From: Rhizoctonia solani | Lineage: Eukaryota; Basidiomycota; Agaricomycetes; Cantharellales; Ceratobasidiaceae | Assembly (NCBI RefSeq): GCF_016906535.1 | Contig: NC_057377.1 | Location: forward strand, 1,116,001-1,180,000 | Reading direction: 5' to 3' | DNA: 64,000 nucleotides | In this document: one piece after another, positions 46,309-56,563 of the stretch | Layout: the number at the start of each line of letters is the position of its first letter | How positions within the stretch are numbered: the stretch's first letter is position 1 | The notes under the pieces: model-generated | Database searches by the model: none | The model's input: the letters and a program-made list of their open reading frames with translations, nothing else | Told to the model about the DNA's origin: nothing | Made by a program: the position numbers and the translations under genes

Positions 46309-48054
46309 ATGGATCTCAGCGATATCCGTCCCTTTACTATCTCCGTTCCCGATGACGACCTGACCGAGTTATACAAGAAGCTTGAACTAACTCGCTTGCC
46401 TGACGAGCTAGACCTACCCTCCGGTCAGGAATGGGAATGGGGAATCCCGCTCGCAGTATTAAAACCCACTATCGACTATTGGCGCGAGAAGTATGACTGG
46501 CGAGCTGTTGAAAAGAATATCAATCGGACTCTTCCTCAATTCACGACGACTGTCCAATCGCGCAACCATGGATCACAAAGTGTTCACTTTGTATTCAAGA
46601 AATCTGACAATCCGTCGGCTATACCATTGCTATTTGTTCACGGTTGGCCTGGGAACTTTCTCGAGGTTAGTTAGCCCATTTACGCACTTTAGGAAAGTCT
46701 AGAATACCCAAATATTTTGGGGGGGTATACAAAGGTCTCGAAGATGGTTGATGAGCTCGCTAATCCGTCAGATCCCAAACACCCTGCGTTTCATGTGGTG
46801 GCACCATCGTATGTCTGAATCTTCAACTCGTTATACTCTATAGCATATGCTGATACTCTATGAGATAGCCTACCGGGTTTCGTGTTCTCGGAGCGAGCAA
46901 GCACGCCCGGAATGGACGTAATAGGAACTGCATTTGTATTTGACGGATTAATGACCAAGCTTGGGTTTAAACATTACCTAGCTCAAGGAGGAGATTGGCG
47001 AGTAGTTCGTTTGATAGTAACAACATCTTCCTAATTTTGTGTGACAGGGGATCGCGAGTTTGTCGTGCACTTGCGCTTTACCACAAGGAAACCTGTCTCG
47101 GAACTCATGCAAACCTAATCTCTTATGGCGCACCGACCTTTTGGAGGAATCCTATTATCGGGCTTAAACTTGTACTGGGAGCGAATAGTATTCCCGGTGG
47201 ATATTCTGCCGATGAAATGGAAGGAGTTCGGAGAGTGCAGGAGTTTGGCACAATCGGGAATGCATACATGAAAATTCAAGGGACGAGACCACAGGTAAGA
47301 TTTCAAAGGATTTCAATTGGCCCTCTATTCTATATGCTAAAGTTCAGCAAAGTCTTTAGCCTACGCCTTGACCGGTTCGTAACTCTTTCGAGCATGATTT
47401 GGTATAATATACATTGGGTATACAGACAGCCCAGTTGGTCTATTGGCATGGGTTGGCGAAAAGCTCTACGCTTGGTCTGACAACTACCCTTGGACACCGG
47501 AAGAGTTGATAACATGGACCATGCTGTGAGTGTGGCCTCGATCTTGGCGAATCCTGCGCTAAACATTGGCCGAATAGCTACTGGGTCAAAGGCAAGGCAG
47601 TTATGTTACATACCCAGACTTCCTGTTGATGAGCATCTAGGACCTGCTGGTGGGTTGAGATACTACAAAGATAATCATATTATCCAAAGGGGCAATAGAT
47701 CTGGTCCTCATGGAGAACTCGAATTTGCTTGGTCTTCCACCCCGTTCGCTTATTCTCTTTTTCCAAAGGAAATTGCGCCGGTCCCGTTCGAGTGAGTCCA
47801 CATTTCATGTTCATGCACTTCATTTGTGTCAATGGTTGTTAGATGGGCTGGACTCCGTCAGAATCTTGTTTATGCCAAAAAACACAATAAAGGCGGTCAC
47901 TTTGCGGCTTGGGAAGTGTAAGTCATATTAACTATGTTTTCTTTGACGACACTGATATTTATTCGCTCTAAGCCCTGAGCTTCTCTCAGAAGACATACGC
48001 GAGTTTGCAAGAATTGTTCAAAAACAAGATGAGAGGTTGCAGGTAAATGCATAG
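46309..48054 (+). CDS. Epoxide hydrolase, alpha/beta-hydrolase type with EHN domain
   Basis: Ten exons (46309-46665, 46735-46808, 46869-46997, 47048-47294, 47353-47374, 47426-47525, 47578-47591, 47641-47791, 47843-47917, 47973-48054) make 416 residues. The N-terminal EHN domain (FTISVPDDDLTELYKKLELTRLPDE) is followed by the oxyanion motif HGWPG, the nucleophile elbow GGDWGSRV, lid-region tyrosines and the catalytic histidine in GGHFAAWE. It opens epoxides to diols; no signal peptide. Two introns start with GC: 46998-47047, inside the nucleophile codons, and 47592-47640. Between a normal intron and the second GC intron is a 14-nt exon. Reading without these splices makes the gene look broken. 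Confidence 0.9.
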
Positions 48055-48115
48055 CTGGTTATATGCACTAGTAAAATACGTCCTTGTTTTGCTTTCTACC
48101 CTTGTGTCATACGCA

Positions 48116-49158
48116 TCAGCATAAGCATGGGAGATGAAGAGTAATTGTTGAGCAAGTGGATCCGCTCGGTACATCATTGCCAGTTTGGAGGTACACTCGG
48201 TAGCTTCCCGTTGTCGAGGTTGTACACGCCAAGAAATTGAGCTGCCGACCATACGGACTTGCGTTCGTGGTAATAATCGTGTCACCTTCGAGGCCCCAAT
48301 TGACAGTCGAAGCGGTAGAATCAAAAGTAAGAGGTTTATACGATGTGGTGGAGGTATTGATGTTGAGGTAGAGCTTGGTAGAACCAGACACCAGTGCGAT
48401 GGAACCGTTAATAATGAATCTTCCTGAGGTAGATTCCGATGCTAGTACCGGTGTCCCCCCTACGCATAATACAGGTGATTGAGTTATACAACAAAGCACT
48501 TGTAGATATGAGATCGAAATCTCTTACCAGAGTTTTGAAGATAAAAGTGATAGACCTGGGTAGCAACATCAAATTTACTTATGAACTTGAATTAAGCATA
48601 CGAAAGAACAGCACATACCGGATCTTGCACTGCACGTATCTGGGTGCCAGTAGCCGCCGGAGCAGAAGATGTTGTTGTTCCGGTAGAAGATATTGTACCA
48701 GTAGAACCCCATGTCGTGCTAGTGGGGCTCGCAGGCGTTGTTTGGACAGCACCAGGTTGGCATTGGTAATAGTCTAGTATGATTTGGTACAAAAGACGAC
48801 AGACAACAGATTTGTGGAGCACTTACAGTCGTTAAGCTTGACACACGTGGCTGTTAAATGTAGTATTAGTAATTATTGAATGTGAAGGTGAAAGTGATTA
48901 CGCTCAACTCACACCCGCTAATGCATGTGGTTCCTCCCGACCTGAAGTCGAAGTTATTCAGCGATATTTGTTTTTCGAGCTTTAAAATTTATTACCATGA
49001 AAGACCTACAACAAACGGAATCCCCTCAATAGTATGAGCCCTCCTAAACAAATGATTCCCACCATGGGCTTACCACCACACTGTGCCCAAATAGGTTGCT
49101 GTGCCACTGCCGGGACTGCCCACCAGAGGCCGATAAGTACAAGCAGATTGATTTGCAT
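48116..49158 (-). CDS. Secreted protein with CBM1 cellulose-binding domain and unknown C-terminal domain
   Basis: Seven exons (49158-49074, 49005-48996, 48941-48913, 48850-48827, 48773-48619, 48555-48528, 48459-48116), 224 residues. Signal peptide MQINLLVLIGLWWAVPAVAQ, then a fungal CBM1 (PIWAQCGGLSWSGGTTCISG...CVKLND, four cysteines and the aromatic cellulose-contact residues), a Ser/Thr linker of about 45 residues (probably O-glycosylated), and a domain of about 150 residues with repeated short beta-like segments ending LHLPCLC. I do not recognise a catalytic motif in the last domain; it may be another binding module. The CBM1 is coded by four tiny exons, one of 10 nt. Probably acts on plant cell wall outside the cell. 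Confidence 0.85.
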
Positions 49159-49410
49159 ATGCGTAGCAGATATCTAAACTGAAAGCTCTCATTCTATGAA
49201 TGGGTCAGGCTTTATAGCACAGTCTCGGTGGTATTAAGGAAGAAGCTTGGCACATTCACGGGAGTGGTAATATTTCGGGACCCTATGGTACCTCCTGACC
49301 TTTAAATTTGACTGGATTTACTTGCTATTTCTGTACGTATCTTAAAACAATACTTCGATTCATTCTGTAGAGCCACGGGGCCAGTAGGTCAGTTTAGGCC
49401 TAGCGTACGA
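49159..49410. other. Intergenic region between convergently spaced minus-strand genes
   Basis: Promoter of the CBM1 gene and 3' end of the phosphatase gene. Nothing else seen. Confidence 0.4.
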
Positions 49411-50838
49411 TTAATTGGGAGCCCAATCTTCAACGGTATCGTAAAACTCCTTGATGAGGCGTTTCTGAGCATCCAGTCCGCTTTCTTCCTTTATAGTCAT
49501 GGTGCATGTTAGCATCAAACAGCTTTGTTATACGATCCTACATACTGGGGTGTCACCGATCCCCCTACCATATTAAATTAATATGACAACCATCATGATC
49601 ACTTGAAAACCTTGAACATACCGTATCACGATGTATTTTCTACCCGTCAGAGTATTCTCGTCAACTGCACCTGTGAGCAGCGCCCCGGAGGACCCTGCGA
49701 CTAGGCTTCCAGCCTCCTGTGCTATGACAACCCCAGCCTAACAACATTAGGTACAGGTGTTGTTTGCTATTACCGATCAAATACACAATGATATCACTTA
49801 CGCAAATATCCCAAGGCCTATAAAACCAGGTTTAGGGCAGTATAAGGTGATTACATTTGGGTTTAGTAGCGTACCAACAACCGATTTCCCTGTCTTATAT
49901 TCAGCACAAATCCGTAGAATTGGAGACAACGGGTCATACCAGTAAATATCTAGGCCTCCACTAGCGACATTTGCGAAATTAAGCGCGGCACTACCGAGAC
50001 TACGGAGCGAATGAACCATCCGCCCACCCTCAACATTACCCTTGTTACTACCATCTCCAGCAAGCCGAGCGTAGGAGCGAGATTTTGCTTCTATAATCTG
50101 TTTGGAGCGATCGGAACCCCATTCTACTGCAACTTGGGCCTCGGAGAGGCTGCGGAGCGGGCCCGGAGTTGAGATGGGTAATCGGAGCGGAGTAGGGTGA
50201 AGTGGAGATACCAGGTAAGAGCCATGGCCCTTCAAACCATGGTACTGGAACAGGCATTCCATCGAAGAGTTTACGATTCGAAACTAATGTTGTACGTACC
50301 AACTGGTCTAAGAAAGGATTGTAGACAACACCAATAATTGGTGATTTTTGATAGATTACGCCGATAGAAATGCAGGCATATGGAAAACCATGAACGAAGT
50401 TTGTAGTCCCATCTAACCAGGTCAATAGTTAACCCTGAAATAAAGTACGAGTGATTTATAAAACAGGACCAACGCTTACCTATGGGATCAACACAGAATG
50501 TTGGTGTGTCAGTCACTGGGTTTTGTTCGCCGGCGGAGTAAGACTCCTCGCCAATGCTACAGTCCGGTAATGCGAGCGAGATTATGGACTATATGAGCCA
50601 CTTACAAAGAGAAGCCTGGATAACTCTCTCGGATCTTTTCTTTGACGTACTCTTCTACTCGAACATCCCACTCAGTTACTAGATCAACCGCGTTTTTCTT
50701 TTCGTTGACCCCATGATCCAATTTCCCCTTTTGCTCGAGAATAGCCTTGGATCCCCGAAGTATAATGGCTCCAGCAGAGCGCCCAAGTTGTTGACAGAAT
50801 TGGTATAATTCCAAAATCTCATCAGTTGACAACTGCAT
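49411..50838 (-). CDS. Inositol monophosphatase
   Basis: Nine exons (50838-50606, 50556-50480, 50412-50300, 50244-49940, 49889-49875, 49817-49802, 49737-49622, 49564-49546, 49488-49411) give 323 residues. The metal-binding motifs of the family are complete: [28 protein letters not shown], and the C-terminal [17 protein letters not shown] helix reading [14 protein letters not shown] closes the protein. It dephosphorylates inositol monophosphates with Mg2+ and is the usual lithium target. Exons of 15, 16 and 19 nt are needed; the first two rebuild DIYWEIGCW-PWDICAG across the substrate loop. Divergent from the next CBM1 gene. Confidence 0.93.
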
Positions 50839-51357
50839 GGTAGTAAAGTGAATCCGCCAAAAGAGGGTTCTTGTTAATGACGCTTGATATGTAATTATAA
50901 CAAGATCGCCTTTGATGACTAAGCAAGTAGCCAAAAGTGCATATATATTATTTAAACTGTGAGTGCCCATCTCCGATGATCAGGCGTGAATGTATCCGCT
51001 CTAGAGTCAGTTGGTTTCTTCCGAGATACCAGGAAATAGGCTAGAACCCACCAGCCAACATCTGACCCCTTCTCCGTGTCTGATAGGCGTCGGCTCCGAT
51101 ATCACCTCTTTCTGCTGGGAAGCCCCATACCTGCTACCGAGCCCCATATATATGTAGTCCTTTTAAGTCAGAAACTCCTCTACCCTTGACTTATGAACAT
51201 CACCTTGGCAGGGGAAAGCAAGGAACTCTACCGACAATCAGCAGAGTATAGTCCTGTCCTGAGTCTATATAATTCAGAGTTCCGGAAATCAAATGTTCGC
51301 CCAAGCACTCACTTAACAAAACTTACCTCTCAATTGAAATTTCAGCTGGATTATTCC

Positions 51358-52091
51358 ATGCATCCATATTTGTATCTAATAGCATTACTTGCTCAGATTA
51401 TGCCAGCATACACGCAGTCCAATACCGATGTCCCCATTGGTGGGATGTGTGGTGGACTCGGGTGGTTAGTCTACTACACAAACTTTCTTCATTTGGAGTG
51501 ACTGATCGGTATCTTTTTTCAAGGTCTGGCTTAACAACTTGCGTGGCAGGAGGATGGTGTCGCCCAGTCAATGAAAGTAAATCATACGTATCATAGCAAC
51601 ACTATTGCTAGCTGACCGTACAAAATCAAGGTTATTCGACCTGCGAACCAGTTCCACCAACTCCTGATCCTGCACATACGAATCCCATCACAGAAACAGT
51701 AAGTTGGACTTATTCATCGGTCACACAAACCTGGCCACCGTCAGTTTCGTGTAATCACTATGCTCGAGATGAACACAGTAAGATACTAAAATCGAATTAT
51801 GCTAAGAGATTATTTAATTTAGTACCTTTCCAGAGAGGTGGACCTGTGCGCCAAGCTCGTCCACAATATCGACTACAGCCACATCAACCACCACAATCAC
51901 ATCTGTGTCATGTAAAAATTATGCGAGAGATGCAAATGAAAGTAAGAGATGATCACAGCTGGCATCCAATTCTGGGACGATACTGATTAGCAGCCTATAA
52001 AGGACGTTGGACGTGCGCACCGAGCCCGTCTGCCACCTCTCAGATATCCGAGGATGTATCACATATTACTGCAGTACCAACTATTACGTAG
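51358..52091 (+). CDS. Small secreted CBM1-like protein with repeated cysteine exons
   Basis: Five exons (51358-51464, 51524-51576, 51631-51777, 51834-51941, 52003-52091), 167 residues. Signal peptide MHPYLYLIALLAQIMPAYTQ, then a CBM1-like domain (MCGGLGWSGLTTCVAGGWCRPVNESYSTCEP), then a threonine-rich region in which successive exons repeat the unit RWTCAPS ... SVSC.NYARD. Exon 4 has a full copy, exon 3 ends in one, and exon 5 has the first half before a TAG. No catalytic motif. It may bind cellulose or act as a cell-wall or apoplastic protein; the role is inference. Reads away from the phosphatase gene. Confidence 0.8.
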
Positions 52092-52839
52092 AATTGAGCC
52101 ACTTCAGTGCCCCCATATGTGAAGAGAATTACCGGGAATTGTTTGTCAGATGTATATATGCGTGGGGTGTATTACCATATACAGGTTAGCTAGGATTATA
52201 CACGCCTGATATCGGAAATTTGGATAACACTATAGCATCCTGTCAACACGAAGGGGGAAATCAACAAGAAGTATCTCTTGTAGCCTTGCTACATCAGAAA
52301 AAACTCCGGAGTTCCCAAAGGCCTGGGAAGCTACTATCCGTGAGAGCTCCCATCAAACTGTGGCGGGAGCACCCCTCCTTAACCAGGGAGCTCCAAAGCA
52401 TTTGTTGATATAGCTATGGTACTATTTGTAAATTAAAATATAGTTATCCGACATCTGATTGACTATTTTGTGCGCAATGTCATCCGGATTACTATCCAAC
52501 TAACCCCGAGGCGCTTCGGGCTGGAGGCTGATCAGGAAGTGCTAGGCCGACAGTTGCCAAGTAAGCTAAATGTGGCGACTAACCGGGTTCTTCCTTGCCT
52601 CTGTCGTGTGTCGGCAGTATAATTTAGGTTTATGGTTAACAATAGGATATATAGCTGCTTGAACCCAACGCTACTTCTATAGCCTCTCGACCAACAGCGA
52701 TTCTCCCCGGCGGAGCTGCTTGTTTTGTCTACTATTAGCTTAATCGCGTGCTGGTACTGGATACTACACGATTTAATCTTATTAAACCGGTCTGGGGTTC
52801 ACATACCTTCTTTTTTCTTAGGGGGGGATTTGAATCGTT
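52092..52839. other. Intergenic region, nothing recognised
   Basis: About 750 bp between the CBM1 protein and the ferric reductase. A small inverted repeat (AGCTCCC at 52343-52350 region and GGGAGCT at 52385-52392 region) is visible; no gene. Confidence 0.35.
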
Positions 52840-55311
52840 ATGGGCGGAAACAATAACCTAGCATACCTCTTGCCTGCTGTGGGCAGTGGATCCCCGCCAG
52901 TACCACCGCCCCCGTTTCCACCTGACTACTTGTTCGCTCTGGTGGGTAATAGTACTCTATTCGTGATCCCCATTTTATAATTTCTCAGGGCTACGAAATA
53001 TTCATTATCTCTGTGATTGGAGCTCTGATGCTTTTATCACTTCCTCGAACGATCCGCTTCTTGAGGTCTGACCGAAAATACGAGGGGCGGCAGCTTTATC
53101 AATCCAAACACCTGATCCGCCCAGTCGGTCCCATTGCCCATATTACTGGACTCAAGGCCGGCCTTGTTGGTGAAGAGAAAGGTACCGATACACTATCCCC
53201 TGAACTGCGTAGAATCGATCTCCCGGGGCTTAATCGTACAAAAAGTCCCGATGGGACGAGTAATTTACCAGAAAAAGGAGAAGACATGGCAAAAGCTGCA
53301 GAGAAAGGGTCTATCAGGGGTGTTATGGCACAACCAACCTTACACCAAGGGCAGGGTGCTGCGGGTGCATTCCTAGGCTGGATAGGGGCCAAGATGACTA
53401 AGTTCATAGGGGGGCCTGTCAGTATGCATTTGGGACAATGGGTAACTTTTTTGTATGCAAACAGCCAGAATAAAAGCTGATATGTTGGACTTAGCTTATA
53501 GTGCTCATAATTAACATAGTGACCAATGCCTTGGTATCTCTTGCGCCACCGTTTTTTATCGCTCCTGACCGTCCGTAAGTTACTCCATGCAAGTTACTCT
53601 TCAGACTATGACATTTTTGTAGAGCACATATTGCCATTGCACAGATTCCTATTTTGTTTATTCTTGGAACAAAAAACAACATACTTACTTGTATGCTTGG
53701 GAGGAGCTACGAGAAGTTAAATTTTATTCATCGTTCGGTCGGTAAGTGTCCCGTTATTACGTTAAGAGCTTGACCTCGAATGGGACTTATATGCATATCT
53801 CATACTGCAGGTCGACTCCTATTTATATTCGCTACCATGCATGTAGTCGGACAATGTATGGTCTATCTCCTTTGATAACGATACACAGACGTGAGATTCC
53901 TTACACATTTTCACCCAACAGTTATCAAATATTCCACTCGAGGTGTCCTTAATCAAGTCATCAGAGTTCCTTGGGTGCAGGCAGGGCTCGCAGCCTGGAT
54001 TGGGTTAATCCTGGTGACATTTGCCAGCATCGGGGTCGTACGAACCAAGTTTTACAACTTTTTCCTCAACAGCCATATGGTTGGAATCCTTGTGTTTATG
54101 GTTGCGATTCATTTCCGTGAGTATGCATCATTTTAGTGCCTTTTCCGTCGCCAATAAAAATTACTACAAGATATGCCGACTGTTGTCGCACCGTATACTA
54201 TTTCAGGTCTATCTTTCTACCTCGTGGATCTAGTGTTCCGCGCATGGAAAATACGAATTCGCCCGGCCACCATCAATGCTATTGATGATCAAATGACCCT
54301 CATAGAGGTCCACGGGGTTAACGACGGCTGGAGAGCCGGCCAACATGTTTGGTAAATGAGTTTTCGAGCTAGTATCTACGTATTTCCTAAATCTCCTCAG
54401 GTTGCGAATATTACAAGGAGAACGCTCGTGGGAATCTCACCCTTTCACCATCGCCAATGCCCCTGCATCGCACGCACTGGATGTTGAAAACCCTCAAGGG
54501 CTTCCCTCGCGTGGACTATTATTATATGCGCGAGCAGCAGGGGATTTTACTTGTGCTCTGAATTCTGATGCCCAAAAGAACTCCGGGTTTCAGACTACTG
54601 TGATTGTCGATGGACCGTATGGAGGACTGGATGCCGGGATGGTCGAACCTGCAAGCAACAGGAGCATGATCCTAGTTGCAGGTGGTGGGGGTGTGAGTTT
54701 CACAATCGCTATATTGGAGGACCTTGTTTCCCGTGCATTGGAGAAAAGGGGCTGTACAAAGACAATCAATTTTCTCTGGGTAGTCAAGGTAAGTATATTC
54801 GAGCAAGTATGAGATGCACAAAGTACTTACTTCCATCGGGTTAGGAACATAAGCACCTTAATTGGTATATATCCACGATCAAACGGCTTACCTTTGCCGC
54901 CGAATCTTCGATGGTTGACCTTCGGGTACATTTATATGTGACCAAAATTGAGACACCATCAAACGAGAAGTTTGATCGCACCCTCCCGTCCCTCGGAGAG
55001 CAAGCTGTCCTGGATACCGAATACTCCATTTCAATAGACGTAAAATTCAAACGTCCGGACATGACCTCATTTATTGGTGAGATTATAAACCACGAGGTGC
55101 TTGCAGGCCAGTCTAGCTCTGGCGGCGGTGTTATGATCTGTGCATGCGGCCCAGCTCCAATGGTCAAGGACGTCCAACTGGCGACGAGAAGAATTTCCAT
55201 CAAAGACCGCAGGTTAGCAGGAGGTGTCTCTTTGCATACAGAGTAAGTTCGCTATGATGTTTGGTTTTAAATTTGGGTCTCACGTAACCAACCAGGGCGT
55301 TTGGATTGTAA
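52840..55311 (+). CDS. Ferric reductase-like transmembrane protein (FRE family)
   Basis: About eleven exons. Starts MGGNNNLAYLLPAV; the first membrane helix GYEIFIISVIGALMLLSL is followed by a soluble stretch, then helices such as LIVLIINIVTNALVSLAPPFF, the haem-region ILGTKNNILTCMLGRSYEKLNFIHRSVGRLLFIFATMHVVGQ and FFLNSHMVGILVFMVAIHF, whose histidines bind two haems. The cytosolic half has the FAD motif HPFTIAN, the NAD(P)H motif VAGGGGVSFTIAILED and CACGPAPMV near the end. The C-terminus is EAFGL in a last exon of a few codons. Role: electron transfer from NADPH to extracellular Fe(III) or Cu(II) in iron uptake. Several junctions are inferred from hydrophobic continuity. Confidence 0.88.
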
Positions 55312-55397
55312 AGTAATTTACGAAAGAATACTTGCCCTTATGTGGAGTTGTGGATTTCACTGTAACATGATACGAATCAAAGTAGTCTGATGAGGTG

Positions 55398-56437
55398 TTA
55401 CTTGAGTTCCAGTTCCCCCTCAACTGCCGCCGCCTCTAGTCCAAGGCGTGGCAGGACCGCTTCATATCGCTCCAAGTCAAGTCGCTTCAAGTACCTTAGG
55501 ATCTAGGGCACGGAGTAGAGTAGTAAGGTTACAATAAAAGTCCAACAGGGAAAGTATAAATAGATACCTTTGCACGCTTATGAACCATCATACGAAGTGA
55601 ACGGCGGTTATGAATATCGTGAGTGTGTTGCTTTAAATGTGCATCAAGATTTCGAATTTGGGCTGTGAGGATAGCAGCTGATCATGTACAATTTTATTAA
55701 GTAGTGATCAAGGCATGATACCAAGCACCAATGAGATAATTACCTTGAACTTCTGGTCGACCAGTATCGTTAGGCTTGTCGGGTAGTGAGAATGCTTCGA
55801 CACATCGTCGCCGGTTCTCTACTGCAATTCCAGCTGCGCTCGCATTCCGTAGATCAGTCAAGCGTGACAAGTGAACTGCGTTAATTGTGGCCTGTGATTC
55901 GGCTTGTTGCAAAGCATGGACGTGGGACGATAGTTCGGCATCGTATGAAGACTTCGTCGTCTGGTAGAATGTTTGTTGCGCAGCAACCTCTGGTAATGTC
56001 TGGAATACTAGCTCCTTTTCTTGCGACTTGATACCAAAATTAAGATTCACTGGGAAAGGTATAGTGCTTGAAACCACCGGAAGATTTTGTGAGTGAGCTT
56101 CAAGTATTTTTGCTTCGGTTAGAAGAATTTTGCACAGATCGCTACTCTCCCAGAGTTTATGTCCTTCAGGAGTGTTTGAGTGCCCCAAGACTGGATTCGG
56201 TTTAGCCGTCGATGCTCCTTGCTGCTTCTTTTGTTGCGTTTCAATATTCTTTCGCTTGGCGGCACGAGCTTTACGACTCTTGTATGATTCATTTCGCGGG
56301 GTGGTCAAGTGAAAGGAACGAGTTGGTGCTAGAGAAGCAAGGAAGGTACCATCTTGAGACGCCAGTGGAGCTAAGGCCGGTAGGTGGAACGGCGGTGGCC
56401 TAAATAGTTGGCTACGAGCGGCGAGTCTTGAGATCAT
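55398..56437 (-). CDS. Mitochondrial ribosomal protein uS15
   Basis: Three exons (56437-55744, 55677-55568, 55502-55398), 302 residues. Arg/Ser-rich N-terminal presequence (MISRLAARSQLFRPPP...), a lineage-specific region of about 200 residues, then the uS15 core AAILTAQIRNLDAHLKQHTHDIHNRRSLRMMVHKRAKILRYLKR split over the last exons. uS15 binds small-subunit rRNA early in assembly. Only the last 70 or so residues are conserved with bacteria; such N-terminal extensions are common in fungal mitoribosomes. Followed downstream by the convergent ferric reductase. Confidence 0.9.
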
Positions 56438-56563
56438 TTGTCAAGGCCAGGTAGAGCTGTTTTGAGATCGTAGAAGTGACAAGTTAGATTGTGTGGCTGT
56501 GCAGAGAACATGATAGTTTTGTAATTAAATTTGTTTGGTCCTACAACTACAGACTGGGTAATG

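Noticed and set aside
47526..47800. Epoxide hydrolase as a pseudogene with several stops
   Set aside because: The stops fall in introns once the 14-nt exon and GC donors are recognised; the gene then sums to 416 codons plus stop.
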